Positions 50,199 through 59,204 of a stretch of 64,000 nucleotides of DNA are shown here, piece after piece (the first letter of the stretch is position 1; every line of letters starts with the position of its first letter). Source of the stretch: Sulfomarinibacter sp963733915 (lineage in GTDB: Bacteria; Acidobacteriota; Thermoanaerobaculia; Thermoanaerobaculales; Sulfomarinibacteraceae). The translations under genes were made by a program, and so were the position numbers. A model generated the notes under the pieces. That model was not told the origin of the DNA. It made no database searches and was given only the letters and a program-made list of their open reading frames with translations. The DNA is taken from the NCBI GenBank assembly GCA_963733915.1, contig CAVTEP010000006.1, forward strand, positions 992,001 through 1,056,000, read 5' to 3'.

Positions 50199-53100
50199 CT
50201 AGCTTCCCACCGCCGGCACCTGCCGGCTCACCCTGACCTCTTCGGTTGTCGCACCGAAGAACGCCTTCAGGTCCTCGAGGATGCGGTACAGGGTCGGAAT
50301 CAGGATCAGGGTGATCGCGGTCGCGAAAACGATGCCGTAACCCAGGCTCACAGCCATCGGAATCAGGAACTTCGCCTGCATGCTGGTCTCGAAGATCATC
50401 GGCGTCAAACCGAGAAAGGTCGTCGCCGTCGTGAGCATGATCGGCCGGAAGCGGCGTTCGCCCGAATCGCGGATCGCCTGGTCCACCGTCGCCCCGTCGG
50501 CGCGCATGCGGTTGATGAGGTCGACCAGGATCAGCGAGTCGTTGACCACCACCCCGGTCAGGGCCACCATCCCGAACATGGACAGCATGGTCAGGTCGAG
50601 ACCCATGAGCATGTGGCCGAAGACCGCACCGACCAGCCCGAAGGGGATGGCCGACATGATGATCAGCGGCTGCGAGTAGGACTTGAAGGGAATGGCCAGC
50701 AGGGCGAAGATCGCCAGCTGTGCGACCAGGAAGTTGATCTTCATGCTGTCCAGGGATTCCTTCTGCTCGCGCTGCTCGCCCTCGAAATCGAAGGTCAGAC
50801 CGGGATAGTCCTTGGCCAGCCGCGGCAGGACGTTGGTGCGGAGGTCGGCGGAGATCTCGTTGGCGTTGGCCACGGACTCGTCAACGTCCGAGCTGACGGT
50901 CACCACCCGGCGGCGGTCGGTGCGATTGATGACCGCGTAGCCGCGGCCCTCCTCGACCACGGCGACCGTCGTGAATGGGACCTCCGCCCCACCCGGCAGC
51001 CGAACCCGCATCTCGTCGATGTCGCCGCGCGAGCGCCGCTCCGCCTCGGGGTAACGCACCATGACCCGGATGTCGTCACGGCCGCGCTGGATCCGCTGCA
51101 CCTCCTGGCCATAGAAACCGGCGCGGACCTGCCTCGCGAGATCCGACAGGGTCAGCCCCGCCGCCCGGCCTTCCGGGGTCAAGGTGAGCTTGAGCTCCTT
51201 CTTTCCGGGAAGGAAGGAGTCCGCCACGTCCTTGGTGCCGGGGTACTCGGCGATGATGTCCTTGAGCCGGTCGACCGCCGCCAGCAGGGTGTTGAAATCG
51301 CGGTGCGCCAGCTGAACGCTGACCGGGTCGCCGGCCGAGAACATGTTCGCCCTGAAGGTGAGCGAAACCGCTCCCGGCACCTCGCCGACGATCTCACGCC
51401 ACCGGTTGACCAGTTCGCCCGAACCCACATCGCGGTCCTCGGCGCCCAGGAGTTCCACATTGACCTCGCCGAGGTGGGACGAATCCCCGCCCGACGACCG
51501 TTGGGCCATTGGACCGCCGCCGCCGGAGGACGGCTGCTGACCGACCGTGGTCGAGATATGGCGGATGATCGAAGGCGAGCCGTCGGGTTGGGCCTCGTCG
51601 TGGTCGCGCGCGAGCGCCTCGGCCGCCATCTCGATCCGCGCCAGGATCGCCGCGGTCTGGGAGACCGGAGTCCCTTGCGGCATGGTCAGAGAAGCCATCA
51701 TGTTGTCCGAATCGACCCGCGGCATGAAGCTGAACTTGAGAAAGCCACCGACAACCAGCGACACGCTGAGGAAGAGAAATACCACGGCCAGCGCAACCGT
51801 CAGGTAGCGCCACTCGAGGGCAAAGGCGAGCGATTTACGGTAGGGCACCCTGATAAACCATTGGAGCCCGGCCTGGACTTTGTCTTGAACCCGCTCGATC
51901 GGACCGAGGAATCGACCCATGATCCGGTTGAAGATCTTTCCCTCGCCCGACAGGTGGGCGGGAAGAATGAGCAGGGCCTCCACCAGCGATGTCAGCAGGA
52001 CCGCAATCACGACGATCGGGATCTGGCGCATGATCTTGCCCATGTTGCCGGCAACAAAGAGCAGTGGCGCAAAGGCCGCCACCGTGGTGATGATGGCGAA
52101 GGTCACCGGCATGGCCATCTCGCGGACGCCGAGTACGGCCGCGTCCAGGGGTTTCATGCCTTTTTCGAGATAGTTGAAGATGTTTTCGCCGACCACGATC
52201 GCGTCGTCGACGACGATGCCGAGGACGACGATAAAGGCGAACAGCGAGATCATGTTGATGGTCACATCGGCGTAAGGCATCAGCCACAGCCCGCCGAGAA
52301 ACGAGATCGGGATGCCCATGGTGGTCCAGAAGGCGAGTCTGGTGTTGAGGAACAGGGTCAGACAGATGAAGACCAGGACCAGCCCGAGCCGGGCGTTGCG
52401 CAGCAATAGCCCGATGCGCTGTTTGAGAATGATGGAGTCGTCGTCCCAGGTGTCGACGAAAACGCCGGCCGGAAGCTCCGGCGCGAGCTCGGCGAGGTAC
52501 TCCTTGGTGGTCCGGGCCACGTCCAGTGCGCCCTCGTCACCAACCCGGTAGACCTGAATCAACGCCGCCCGTTTGCCGTCGAAGCGGGTGGCGGTGTCGG
52601 TGTCCTCGAAACCGTCGACGACGGTGGCCACATCGGACAGGGAAACCCGGGTGCCGTCAGGTCTGGTCACGACGACGATGTCCTCGAACTCGGCGCCGTG
52701 GTAGAGCTGTCCCTTGGTTCGGAGGAGGATCTCGCCACCCTGGGTCTTGACCGCTCCCCCCGGGAGGTCGAGCGACGACATCGAGACGGCGCTCGCCACC
52801 TGCTCGAAGCTGAGACCGTAGCGGCGCAGCGCCTGCTCCGAAACCTCGATGGAGATCTCGTAGTTGCGGACGCCGGCGATTTCGACCTGTGAGATGCTGT
52901 CGAGCGCGGTCACCTCATCGCGAACCCGTTCGGCCAGCGCCTTCAGCGTCTTTTCGGGGGCCTCTCCGTAGAGCACGATGGTGATGACCCGCCGCCGGGT
53001 GTCGACCTCGGAGACCACCGGTTTTTCGGTCTCGACCGGGAAGGTCTCGATGCGGTCCACGGCCGCCTTGATGTCGTCGAGCACCTTGCGGTCATCGGCA

Positions 53101-53408
53101 TCCTCGTCGAGCTCGGCGGTCACCGTACCGAGGTTCTCCTGCGCCGACGCGCGGACACGCTTGATGCCTTCGATGGAGGCGATGGCCTCCTCGACGCGAA
53201 TGCACACGCCCTCCTCCGCTTCGGCCGGGGAGGCGCCACGGTAGGGCACCCGCACCGTCACCGTGTCGGTCTCGATCTCGGGAAAGATCTCGATCACCAC
53301 CGAAGCCAGCGACAGTGCACCCGACACCAGTATGAAGATCATCAGAATATTGGCCGCCACGTGGTTGGCGGCAAACCACGCCAGTGGACCCTTACGGCTG
53401 TCCTTCAT
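50199..53408 (-). CDS. RND efflux transporter permease (AcrB/HAE1-like)
   Basis: A 1069-residue inner membrane pump with 12 helices and two large periplasmic loops. Visible: N-terminal ANHVAANILMIFILVSGALS, the helix 4 proton relay IVVLGIVVDDAIVVGENIF with two adjacent Asp, and the C-terminal repeat MVALTGVVVNDSLILVDLIN. ERM-like PYRGASPAEAEEGVCIRVEE opens the porter domain. Length fits the HAE/HME superfamily. Its ATG overlaps the adaptor stop (ATGA). Drug or lipid efflux is likely; substrate unknown. Confidence 0.92.
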   Translation of the reverse strand: MKDSRKGPLAWFAANHVAANILMIFILVSGALSLASVVIEIFPEIETDTVTVRVPYRGASPAEAEEGVCIRVEEAIASIEGIKRVRASAQENLGTVTAELDEDADDRKVLDDIKAAVDRIETFPVETEKPVVSEVDTRRRVITIVLYGEAPEKTLKALAERVRDEVTALDSISQVEIAGVRNYEISIEVSEQALRRYGLSFEQVASAVSMSSLDLPGGAVKTQGGEILLRTKGQLYHGAEFEDIVVVTRPDGTRVSLSDVATVVDGFEDTDTATRFDGKRAALIQVYRVGDEGALDVARTTKEYLAELAPELPAGVFVDTWDDDSIILKQRIGLLLRNARLGLVLVFICLTLFLNTRLAFWTTMGIPISFLGGLWLMPYADVTINMISLFAFIVVLGIVVDDAIVVGENIFNYLEKGMKPLDAAVLGVREMAMPVTFAIITTVAAFAPLLFVAGNMGKIMRQIPIVVIAVLLTSLVEALLILPAHLSGEGKIFNRIMGRFLGPIERVQDKVQAGLQWFIRVPYRKSLAFALEWRYLTVALAVVFLFLSVSLVVGGFLKFSFMPRVDSDNMMASLTMPQGTPVSQTAAILARIEMAAEALARDHDEAQPDGSPSIIRHISTTVGQQPSSGGGGPMAQRSSGGDSSHLGEVNVELLGAEDRDVGSGELVNRWREIVGEVPGAVSLTFRANMFSAGDPVSVQLAHRDFNTLLAAVDRLKDIIAEYPGTKDVADSFLPGKKELKLTLTPEGRAAGLTLSDLARQVRAGFYGQEVQRIQRGRDDIRVMVRYPEAERRSRGDIDEMRVRLPGGAEVPFTTVAVVEEGRGYAVINRTDRRRVVTVSSDVDESVANANEISADLRTNVLPRLAKDYPGLTFDFEGEQREQKESLDSMKINFLVAQLAIFALLAIPFKSYSQPLIIMSAIPFGLVGAVFGHMLMGLDLTMLSMFGMVALTGVVVNDSLILVDLINRMRADGATVDQAIRDSGERRFRPIMLTTATTFLGLTPMIFETSMQAKFLIPMAVSLGYGIVFATAITLILIPTLYRILEDLKAFFGATTEEVRVSRQVPAVGS

Positions 53409-54565
53409 GCCGCGCCTCCGGCGGCGATTTGCTGGCGGACGGTCATGCCGTCGGTGACCGCGTCGAGCGAGCTGATGATCACGAGATCGCCCTCTTCGAG
53501 CCCGGACGAGATCAAGGTCTGCTCGCGGTCGGCACGGAGCACCTCGACATCGCGGATCTGGAGCGTGCCATCGGTGAACACCCACACCCGGTCGCCTTCC
53601 CGGACGGCATACCTGGGCACCGCAACAACGTCACCCAGCGTGCGCCCGGCGATACGGACGTCGACAAAGCTCCCCGGCAGCAGCGCAGGGTGGCCGGAGG
53701 AGGTGTCGTAAGGCTTCGGCACTTCGATGACAACGTGCACCATGCGCGACATCTGGTCCACCTGCGCCTCCATCCTCGTCACCCTGCCCTTCCACACCGT
53801 TTGGGTGCCGCCGAAGCTGGCGCTGACCTCGGCCGCCGATCCCTTGCCGCCGCCGCGGGAGGGCACGTCGAACCACGCCACCTCGCGGCTTTCCAACGGC
53901 ACCCGGACCTCGACAACGTCCGTCCCGTACACCGTTGCGAGACGGCTCCCGTTGCCGACGTACTGGCCGATATCCACGTTTTCAGACACCACAACCCCAT
54001 CAAATGGCAGCGAAATCCTCGTCCGCTCGAGGCTGAGCCTGGCAACGCTGAGGTCGGCCTCGGCGGCCGCATACTCGGCCTCGGCCTGCCGGATCTGGGG
54101 CTCACGCACCACGAGTCCGGTCGGTTTCTCGCCCGGATGCAGTCCGTTCCATTCTTCGCGCGCCACCTCGGCCTCGGCCTGCTCGCGCTCGAGGGTGACC
54201 CTGGCTCGCGCCACCGCGGCTTGCGCGCGCTCCACGGCCAGCTCGTAATCGCGCGGATCGATCTCCACCAGCACCTCACCGGCTTTGAAAAACCCGCCGG
54301 CCACCAGCGACGGGTGTGCCCCGACCACCTGACCGGCCACTTGTGGGACGATGTCGACAGCTACCTTCGCCACAACCTCTCCGTGACCGGTGACGACAAC
54401 CGGGACGTCGGTGACCTCGGTCGGCATGACCTCGACCAGGGGACCGAGGGGCACGCGATCGACCCGAGGAGGCGTCTTGCGGGCCGATACGATCATCGCC
54501 GCGGCGGCGACGCCGGCGATGAGAACAATGACGGGAACGATGAGCTTGAGGGCTTTGGGAGACAT
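53405..54565 (-). CDS. RND efflux periplasmic adaptor (membrane fusion protein)
   Basis: A 386-residue MFP. It has an N-terminal anchor (LKLIVPVIVLIAGVAAAAMIV), the lipoyl halves (AGQVVGAHPSLVAGGFFKAGEVL and ISLPFDGVVVSENVDIGQYV), an alpha-hairpin between them with repeated Ala-Arg-Glu segments, then beta-barrel and membrane-proximal domains ending LISSGLEEGDLVIISSLD. It joins the pump to the TolC-like channel encoded upstream; its ATG overlaps the tolC stop (TGATG). Confidence 0.9.
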   Translation of the reverse strand: MSPKALKLIVPVIVLIAGVAAAAMIVSARKTPPRVDRVPLGPLVEVMPTEVTDVPVVVTGHGEVVAKVAVDIVPQVAGQVVGAHPSLVAGGFFKAGEVLVEIDPRDYELAVERAQAAVARARVTLEREQAEAEVAREEWNGLHPGEKPTGLVVREPQIRQAEAEYAAAEADLSVARLSLERTRISLPFDGVVVSENVDIGQYVGNGSRLATVYGTDVVEVRVPLESREVAWFDVPSRGGGKGSAAEVSASFGGTQTVWKGRVTRMEAQVDQMSRMVHVVIEVPKPYDTSSGHPALLPGSFVDVRIAGRTLGDVVAVPRYAVREGDRVWVFTDGTLQIRDVEVLRADREQTLISSGLEEGDLVIISSLDAVTDGMTVRQQIAAGGAA

Positions 54566-56140
54566 CAGAGTACCTCGTTTGAATTAGGAATTAGGAATGA
54601 GGAATTAGGAATTGCCGCCCGTCCGTTCGTGGCGGTCGAATTCGGAATTTGGAATTTGGAATTTGGAATTTCGGCATTGGCTTGAGTGCCGGATTGATCG
54701 ACGGGATCGGGTTCGGATTCCAGGAAGTTGGTGCCCCAGTCGCCGCCGAGGGCAAGGAAGAGATCGATGCGGGCGTTCCACACGCTGATGGTGCTGTTCA
54801 CGATCGCCTGCTCGGCAAGACGGAGCCGGCGCTCGGTCTCGAGGACGGTGAGGAGGGTCTCCACTCCGCGTTGATAGCGTTGCTTTGCAAGGCTGTCCGC
54901 CGCGCGGGCCTCGGCGACCCGGTCGGTCGTCAGGTTGAAATTCTGCACTGAGGACTCGCCGAACACCAGGGCGTCCTCGACCTCGCGCAGGGCATTCAGC
55001 ACCGCCCCGGCGTACACGGCCGCAGCCTGTTCGGCCCGCGCCCTGGTGGCGTCAACCTCCGCGCGGCGCTGGCCGCCGCTGAAAAGCGGACCGGTGAGGT
55101 TGGCGACGATGTTGTAGACAAAGTTGGTCAGATCGAGCTCGTTGAACGAGTCGGCGGACTCCCCGACCGAACCGGTCAAGCTGAGATCCGGATAAAGGTT
55201 GGCGATCGCCGCGCCGACGCCATAGGTGGCGGCCGACAGCTGCATCTCGGCACGCCGCAGATCGGGCCGGCGGTCGAGAAGCGCCGCCGGCAGACCGAGC
55301 GGCACGGGATCGAGCGATGGGAGCTGCGGCATGGTGGCGGGCAGCATCTCGGAGCTGCCGGGGCGACGGCCCACGAGCACATCGAGGGCGAGCCGCGCCT
55401 GTTCCACCTGGCCTTCGAGGGTCGCTTCGGAAGCGCGCGCCGACGCCAGGTTTTCGCGCGCCAGGTGGAGCTCGACGGCACCCGCGATGCCGGCGCGATA
55501 ACGACGATCGACGGTGCGCGTGGTCGACTCCCAGCTCGCGGTGATCTGCCGGTTGATATCGAGGGCCCACGCGGTCGTGGCGACCAGCACCCGTGCGCGA
55601 ACGACCGCGGCCACCACCGAATGGACTATTGCTTCCCGCGCCGCCTCTTCGGCCAGCAGACTCGCCCAGGTGGACTGCCGGCTTCGTTTGAGGCGGCCGA
55701 AAAGATCGGCTTGCCATGAGACGTTGAAGTTGTAGGAGTAGGTCGTGGAGTCGATGTCCTGGCGGCCGATATTCGGCAGCACAAAGGAGAATCTTTGTTG
55801 TGACGCGGTACGCACCGTAGCCGACCTGGGGCAATCTCGCTCCGCCGGCCCGGCGGAGGGCAGCCTCGGCTTCGAGCACCCGTGCGGCGGCCGCCTGCAG
55901 GTCGGTGTTGTGCGCCAGGGCGAGCTCGACGAGCTCGGTGGTGGTCTCGTCACCGAAGTCCCGCCACCACGGCGTCACCTCGGGCAGCGGTCGAGCCTCC
56001 GCATCGGGCGCGTAGACATAGGTGTCGCCAACGTCGGCCGCGGTCACCGGGCGTTCGGGCTCGGGGCCGAGAGTGCAGCCGCTGACGACGACCAGTCCTG
56101 CGATCGCCGCTACGGCAACCAGGGCGAATCGTGGCTTCAT
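54565..56140 (-). CDS. TolC/NodT-type outer membrane efflux lipoprotein, frameshifted and with repeat-derived C-terminus
   Basis: The N-terminus is a lipoprotein signal (VAAIAGLVVVSGCTLGPEPERP), followed by PWWRDFGDETTTELVELAL and VLEAEAALRRAGGARLPQVG in one frame. One extra base near 55815 moves the rest to another frame: YNFNVSWQADLFGRLKRS, LYPDLSLTGSVG and LLTVLETERRLRLAEQ, the OEP repeats. The last 35 residues come from a word array and read IPNSKFQIPNS then IPNSSFLIPNS. It is the outer membrane channel of the pump. The ATG has GGAGGT upstream and overlaps the tetR stop. Confidence 0.82.
54581..54672. repeat. Word-array element inside the tolC 3' end, locus I
   Basis: Words of the type GAATTAG (54581-54614), a GC-rich centre with CCGCCCGTCCG (54615-54637) and words of the type GAATTTG (54639-54672). 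It lies wholly within the open reading frame of tolC just before the adaptor start, and is translated on the minus strand as IPNS-type repeats. This is the only array of the window fully inside a coding frame. The centre lacks long G runs. Confidence 0.85.
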
Positions 56141-56844
56141 GACCTGACCTCCGGGAGACTTTCGCTTTTGGCCGGATCGATCTCGCTGATTGCGCAGGCG
56201 CGGATTCCTCCCGCCGCAAAGCGAACGAAATGAGGGATGTAGTCCCCCAGGTGGGCGGGAAAACCCAGTGAGTTCTCGTGATCGGAGAACAGATGGTGGG
56301 TTCTGAGAGCGTGCAGCAGCTGACCGACCATCGCCATGATGCACATCCGCGCCGCCTCGGGCTCGAGCTTCGGACCGAACTCGGCCAGGGCCGCCATCGC
56401 CCGTTCGAGGATCGGGTGGATAAACTCGCACAGAAACACATCGTGCGGGAGCCGAGAGTCGAACATCTCCCTCGAAACCAGGGCCATGAAGAGCCGGCCC
56501 CGGCTCTCGTCGACCAGGGGATCGATAAAACCCTCGGCGAACGAACGCAGAAACTCCTCGAGGGTCGGCGCTGGGCTCCGATCCATGAGCTCATCGAGGA
56601 CCGACAACCGTTGATCACGAAGAAACTTCAACATCGACCGAAAGGTTTCGAGGTAGAGATTGTCCTTGCCGCCGAAGTGGTAGTTGACCGAGGCCACGTT
56701 GCAGCCCGCCTCGGTCGTGATATCGCGCACGGATGTGACGTCGAAACCCTTCTCTGCAAAGAGCTTCTGCGCTGCAGCGAGGATCCGTTCCCGGGTTTCC
56801 TCGGTCTCCTGCGGTCGACATCGGTGATTGACTGTTGCGTCCAT
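56137..56844 (-). CDS. TetR/AcrR family transcriptional regulator
   Basis: A 235-residue regulator. The N-terminal helix-turn-helix is TRERILAAAQKLFAEKGFDV then SVRDITTEAGCNVASVNYHFGGKDNLYLE, the standard TetR signature. The C-terminal ligand domain (about 80-225) resembles the CecR/YbiH-type C-terminal group. First gene of the tetR-tolC-adaptor-RND operon, with an ATGA overlap to tolC. A palindrome in its promoter suggests autorepression relieved by a pump substrate. ATG 56844 preferred; a TTG at 56868 is in frame. Confidence 0.9.
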   Translation of the reverse strand: MDATVNHRCRPQETEETRERILAAAQKLFAEKGFDVTSVRDITTEAGCNVASVNYHFGGKDNLYLETFRSMLKFLRDQRLSVLDELMDRSPAPTLEEFLRSFAEGFIDPLVDESRGRLFMALVSREMFDSRLPHDVFLCEFIHPILERAMAALAEFGPKLEPEAARMCIMAMVGQLLHALRTHHLFSDHENSLGFPAHLGDYIPHFVRFAAGGIRACAISEIDPAKSESLPEVRS

Positions 56845-56874
56845 AATCACTCCCAACACCTGTTTCAAACGACT

Positions 56875-56902
56875 ATTCTAAACAATTGTTTCAAGGAGTC
56901 AA
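56875..56902 (-). promoter_or_regulatory. Promoter and TetR-type operator of the efflux operon
   Basis: On the minus strand, TTGACT (56902-56897), a 16-base spacer and TAGAAT (56880-56875) form a good sigma-70 promoter. The spacer holds the perfect 12-base palindrome AAACAATTGTTT (56880-56891), a likely repressor operator. TGTTTCAA occurs both here (56887-56894) and at 56861-56868, giving a possible second half-site. Confidence 0.7.
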
Positions 56903-56910
56903 GAGATTCT

Positions 56911-57171
56911 GGGCTTGGGGCGATCGGGCTATGGGGCTATGGGGCTACGGGCTTTGGGGGGTTCACTCACCTCGTTGCCGGCGATTCAAGAGCAATTTGT
57001 GGTGCAGCCGTCTCGGCTGCACATCGGAGGCTGCAAGTGCGGGCGAGACGCCCGCACCACAAAAAATAACGGAGACCGTTTCCTTCTATTAGAGGGAGGG
57101 TGGGCGACCGTCATAGGCCCATAGCCCATAGCCCATAGCCCATAGCCCACAGCCCGAGGGGCGGGCGGGGT
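56911..57171. repeat. Word-array/G-core intergenic element, locus J
   Basis: Between divergent tetR and an MFS gene. The left array is GGGCTATG-type words of 8 bases (56925-56965). A double REP-like element is nested inside (56998-57067). Then a G core GAGGGAGGGTGGGCG (57093-57107), five 7-base CCCATAG words (57112-57156) and a second G core GGGGCGGGCGGGG (57159-57171). Left and right words are reverse complements. Confidence 0.88.
56998..57067. repeat. Double REP-like element (inverted pair)
   Basis: Two hairpins, GCAGCCGTCTCGGCTGC and GTGCGGGCGAGACGCCCGCAC, are enclosed by outer inverted ends TTTGTGGTGC and GCACCACAAA. The second hairpin is nearly the same as the single palindrome at 32319-32345. 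The layout is like bacterial REP/BIME pairs. Confidence 0.75.
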
Positions 57172-57177
57172 ATTATC
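57159..57177 (+). promoter_or_regulatory. Possible leaderless promoter of the MFS gene behind a G core
   Basis: TATTAT (57172-57177) stands six bases before the ATG at 57183, so a normal start point would fall at or next to the ATG. The G core GGGGCGGGCGGGG directly abuts the box; no -35 is seen. This repeats the G-core/-10 arrangement at 4053-4079. Confidence 0.35.
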
Positions 57178-57182
57178 CCCCT

Positions 57183-58352
57183 ATGCCGCACGACCTCGCG
57201 CCCCGCCGCTGGTTGATCCTGGCGTCGACCGTTGTCAGCTTCTTCTCGGTCGGTGTGACCTTTTTTGCCGTGCCGCCGCTGGTCCCCGAGCTGATGTCGC
57301 GGTTCGGGCTCAGCCACCTCGCCATCGGCGTGCTGATGGGGGCGATCTCGGTGCCGGCGATTCTGTTCTCGATCCCGCTCGGCGCGGCCATCGACCGCTG
57401 GCCCGCTCGTGCCACCGGCAATGTTGCCCTCGGCCTGATGGCGATCGGCGCGGCGCTCTTCGCCCTCGCCCCGAGCTACCCCGTGCTGGTCGCCGGCAGG
57501 CTCCTCTTCGGCGTCGGCGGGCTGGCGATCAATCTGTTGCTTGCCCGGCTCGTCTCCACTGCCTTTGCCGGCCGTGAGCTCGCTCTGGCCATGGGAATCT
57601 TCAACGCTGTCTACCCGGCGAGCATGATTGTCATGTTTACCCTCCACCCGAAGCTTCTGTCCGTCTTTGGCTGGCGCGGCGAGCTGATGACATTGGCGGT
57701 CATGGTGATCCTCGCCATCCCCCTCCACAATCTCGCCGTTCCGCGGGAGCTCCGCGGAGAGGCCGCCACCGACGAACAGCGCAGGGGCCCGTGGCTGTCG
57801 ATGCCGCTGGTGGCTCTGGCCCTCTCCTGGATGCTCTTCTTCGCCGCCTACGCTTCGGTCTTCACCTTTGCCCCCGAGTGGGCCGGTGGCGGCGCGGGGG
57901 CCCTCCTCACGGTCAGCCTGATCCCTTGGGTCGCCATCGTTCTCGCCCCGATCACCGGGATGTTGATCGACCGCACCGGCCGCGCCGGGCGATGGCTGCT
58001 GGCAGGCCAACTGCTTCTCTCCGGGGTTCTGGCGGGCATGGCCCTTCGATTCCTTCCACCGGCGCCCGCCATGGTCCTCGTCGGAGCGACCTTTGCCACC
58101 GTCGCCACCGCCACCTACTCATTGCCGGCGACGCTAGTCTCCGCGGCCAGGGTCGGTTTCGCATTCGGTTTTATCACGGCCTTTTCGAACCTCGGTAACC
58201 TCGCCGGTCCCGCCATCGCCGGGGGTATCCACGACCGCACCGCGAGTTGGGGTTTTGTGTGGATGTTGCTCGCCGTCTGTGCCGCGTTGGGAGCGGTCGC
58301 CGCTGTCGTGGTCGAGCTCAGAGGAAATCGAGCTGCGGCACCTTTGGGATGA
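57183..58352 (+). CDS. MFS transporter
   Basis: A 389-residue major facilitator with 12 hydrophobic segments. It begins RRWLILASTVVSFFSVGVTF; loop 2-3 reads LGAAIDRWPARATGN, a diverged motif A; helix 5 region GIFNAVYPASMIVMF. It resembles the CynX/NimT or cyanate/nitrate-type carriers in general organisation, but I cannot name a substrate. No ribosome binding site precedes the ATG. Its 3' end overlaps the convergent mqnD gene by 35 bases. Confidence 0.82.
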   Translation: MPHDLAPRRWLILASTVVSFFSVGVTFFAVPPLVPELMSRFGLSHLAIGVLMGAISVPAILFSIPLGAAIDRWPARATGNVALGLMAIGAALFALAPSYPVLVAGRLLFGVGGLAINLLLARLVSTAFAGRELALAMGIFNAVYPASMIVMFTLHPKLLSVFGWRGELMTLAVMVILAIPLHNLAVPRELRGEAATDEQRRGPWLSMPLVALALSWMLFFAAYASVFTFAPEWAGGGAGALLTVSLIPWVAIVLAPITGMLIDRTGRAGRWLLAGQLLLSGVLAGMALRFLPPAPAMVLVGATFATVATATYSLPATLVSAARVGFAFGFITAFSNLGNLAGPAIAGGIHDRTASWGFVWMLLAVCAALGAVAAVVVELRGNRAAAPLG

Positions 58353-59148
58353 GGCCTTCAGAATAGGCCCGATCGAGAAAGGTCGTGACAGCCGTGCGTC
58401 CCCGTTCACCGTAATCGACCGTCAGCTCGTTGACGTACATCCCGACAAAGCGATCGGCCTTTTCGCGGTCGAGGCCGCGGCCGTAGTCGAGGGCGTAGTC
58501 GAGCGCCTGCTCACGGTGTGCGAGCGAGTACTCGATGGACGCTTTGAGGAGCGCCGCCCCGCGCGCCATGTTCTCCTCGCCGAGATCGCGCCGGATGACG
58601 TTGCCCCCCAGCGGTAGCGGCAAGCCTCCCGTCTCCCCGGCCCACCACACGCCGAGATCGACGATCTTCTCGAGACCCTCGTCCTGCCAGGTGAGCTGGC
58701 CCTCGTGGATGACGACGCCTGCGTCCGCCTCGCCCGACTGTACGGCCGGCACGATGGCGTCGAAGGGGTAGATCACGGTCTGGAGGGCCGGGTCCCACAT
58801 CTTGAGCGCCAGCGCCGCCGAGGTGAGCCGGCCTGGAATGGCCACCTTCATCGACCTCAACTCGTCCCTCGCGGCCGCATGTCGCGCCACCAGCACCGGA
58901 CCGTAGCCGTCGCCCATCGACGCGCCCGAGCCGAGCAGGGCATAGCGGTCGTCCAGGTGCGCGTAGGCGTGAATCGACACCGCGGTCACCTCGTAGGTCC
59001 CGGCGAAGGCCTCGCGGTTGAGGGTCTCGATGTCGGACAAGACGTGTTCGAAGCGCAGATCGCCGGTGTCGATGAGATCCTTCGCCAGGGCATAGAACAT
59101 GAACGCGTCGTCGGAGTCCGGCGAGTGCGCCACGCGAATCAGTGTCAT
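58318..59148 (-). CDS. mqnD: 1,4-dihydroxy-6-naphthoate synthase-like (MqnD), futalosine menaquinone pathway
   Basis: A 276-residue periplasmic-binding-protein fold enzyme. The opening RVAHSPDSDDAFMFYALA, YEVTAVSIHAYAHL, the loop YGPVLVAR, and AGVVIHEGQLTWQDEGL with its catalytic-type His are typical of MqnD, which converts cyclic dehypoxanthine futalosine to dihydroxynaphthoate. MqnA has a similar fold, but the SPDSDD start favours MqnD. ATG 59148 has GGAGG upstream. It overlaps the end of the convergent MFS gene. Menaquinone would feed the respiratory chain seen in this window. Confidence 0.85.
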   Translation of the reverse strand: MTLIRVAHSPDSDDAFMFYALAKDLIDTGDLRFEHVLSDIETLNREAFAGTYEVTAVSIHAYAHLDDRYALLGSGASMGDGYGPVLVARHAAARDELRSMKVAIPGRLTSAALALKMWDPALQTVIYPFDAIVPAVQSGEADAGVVIHEGQLTWQDEGLEKIVDLGVWWAGETGGLPLPLGGNVIRRDLGEENMARGAALLKASIEYSLAHREQALDYALDYGRGLDREKADRFVGMYVNELTVDYGERGRTAVTTFLDRAYSEGLIPKVPQLDFL

Positions 59149-59204
59149 CAATCCTCCAGCCCAGGTTCCGGGAGTCGGCATTCTAACCCGGCGCGCCCCG
59201 CCAC

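Noticed and set aside
50613..52409. 598-codon plus-strand open frame antisense to the RND pump
   Set aside because: Shadow of the pump gene with no recognisable motif and no ribosome binding site.
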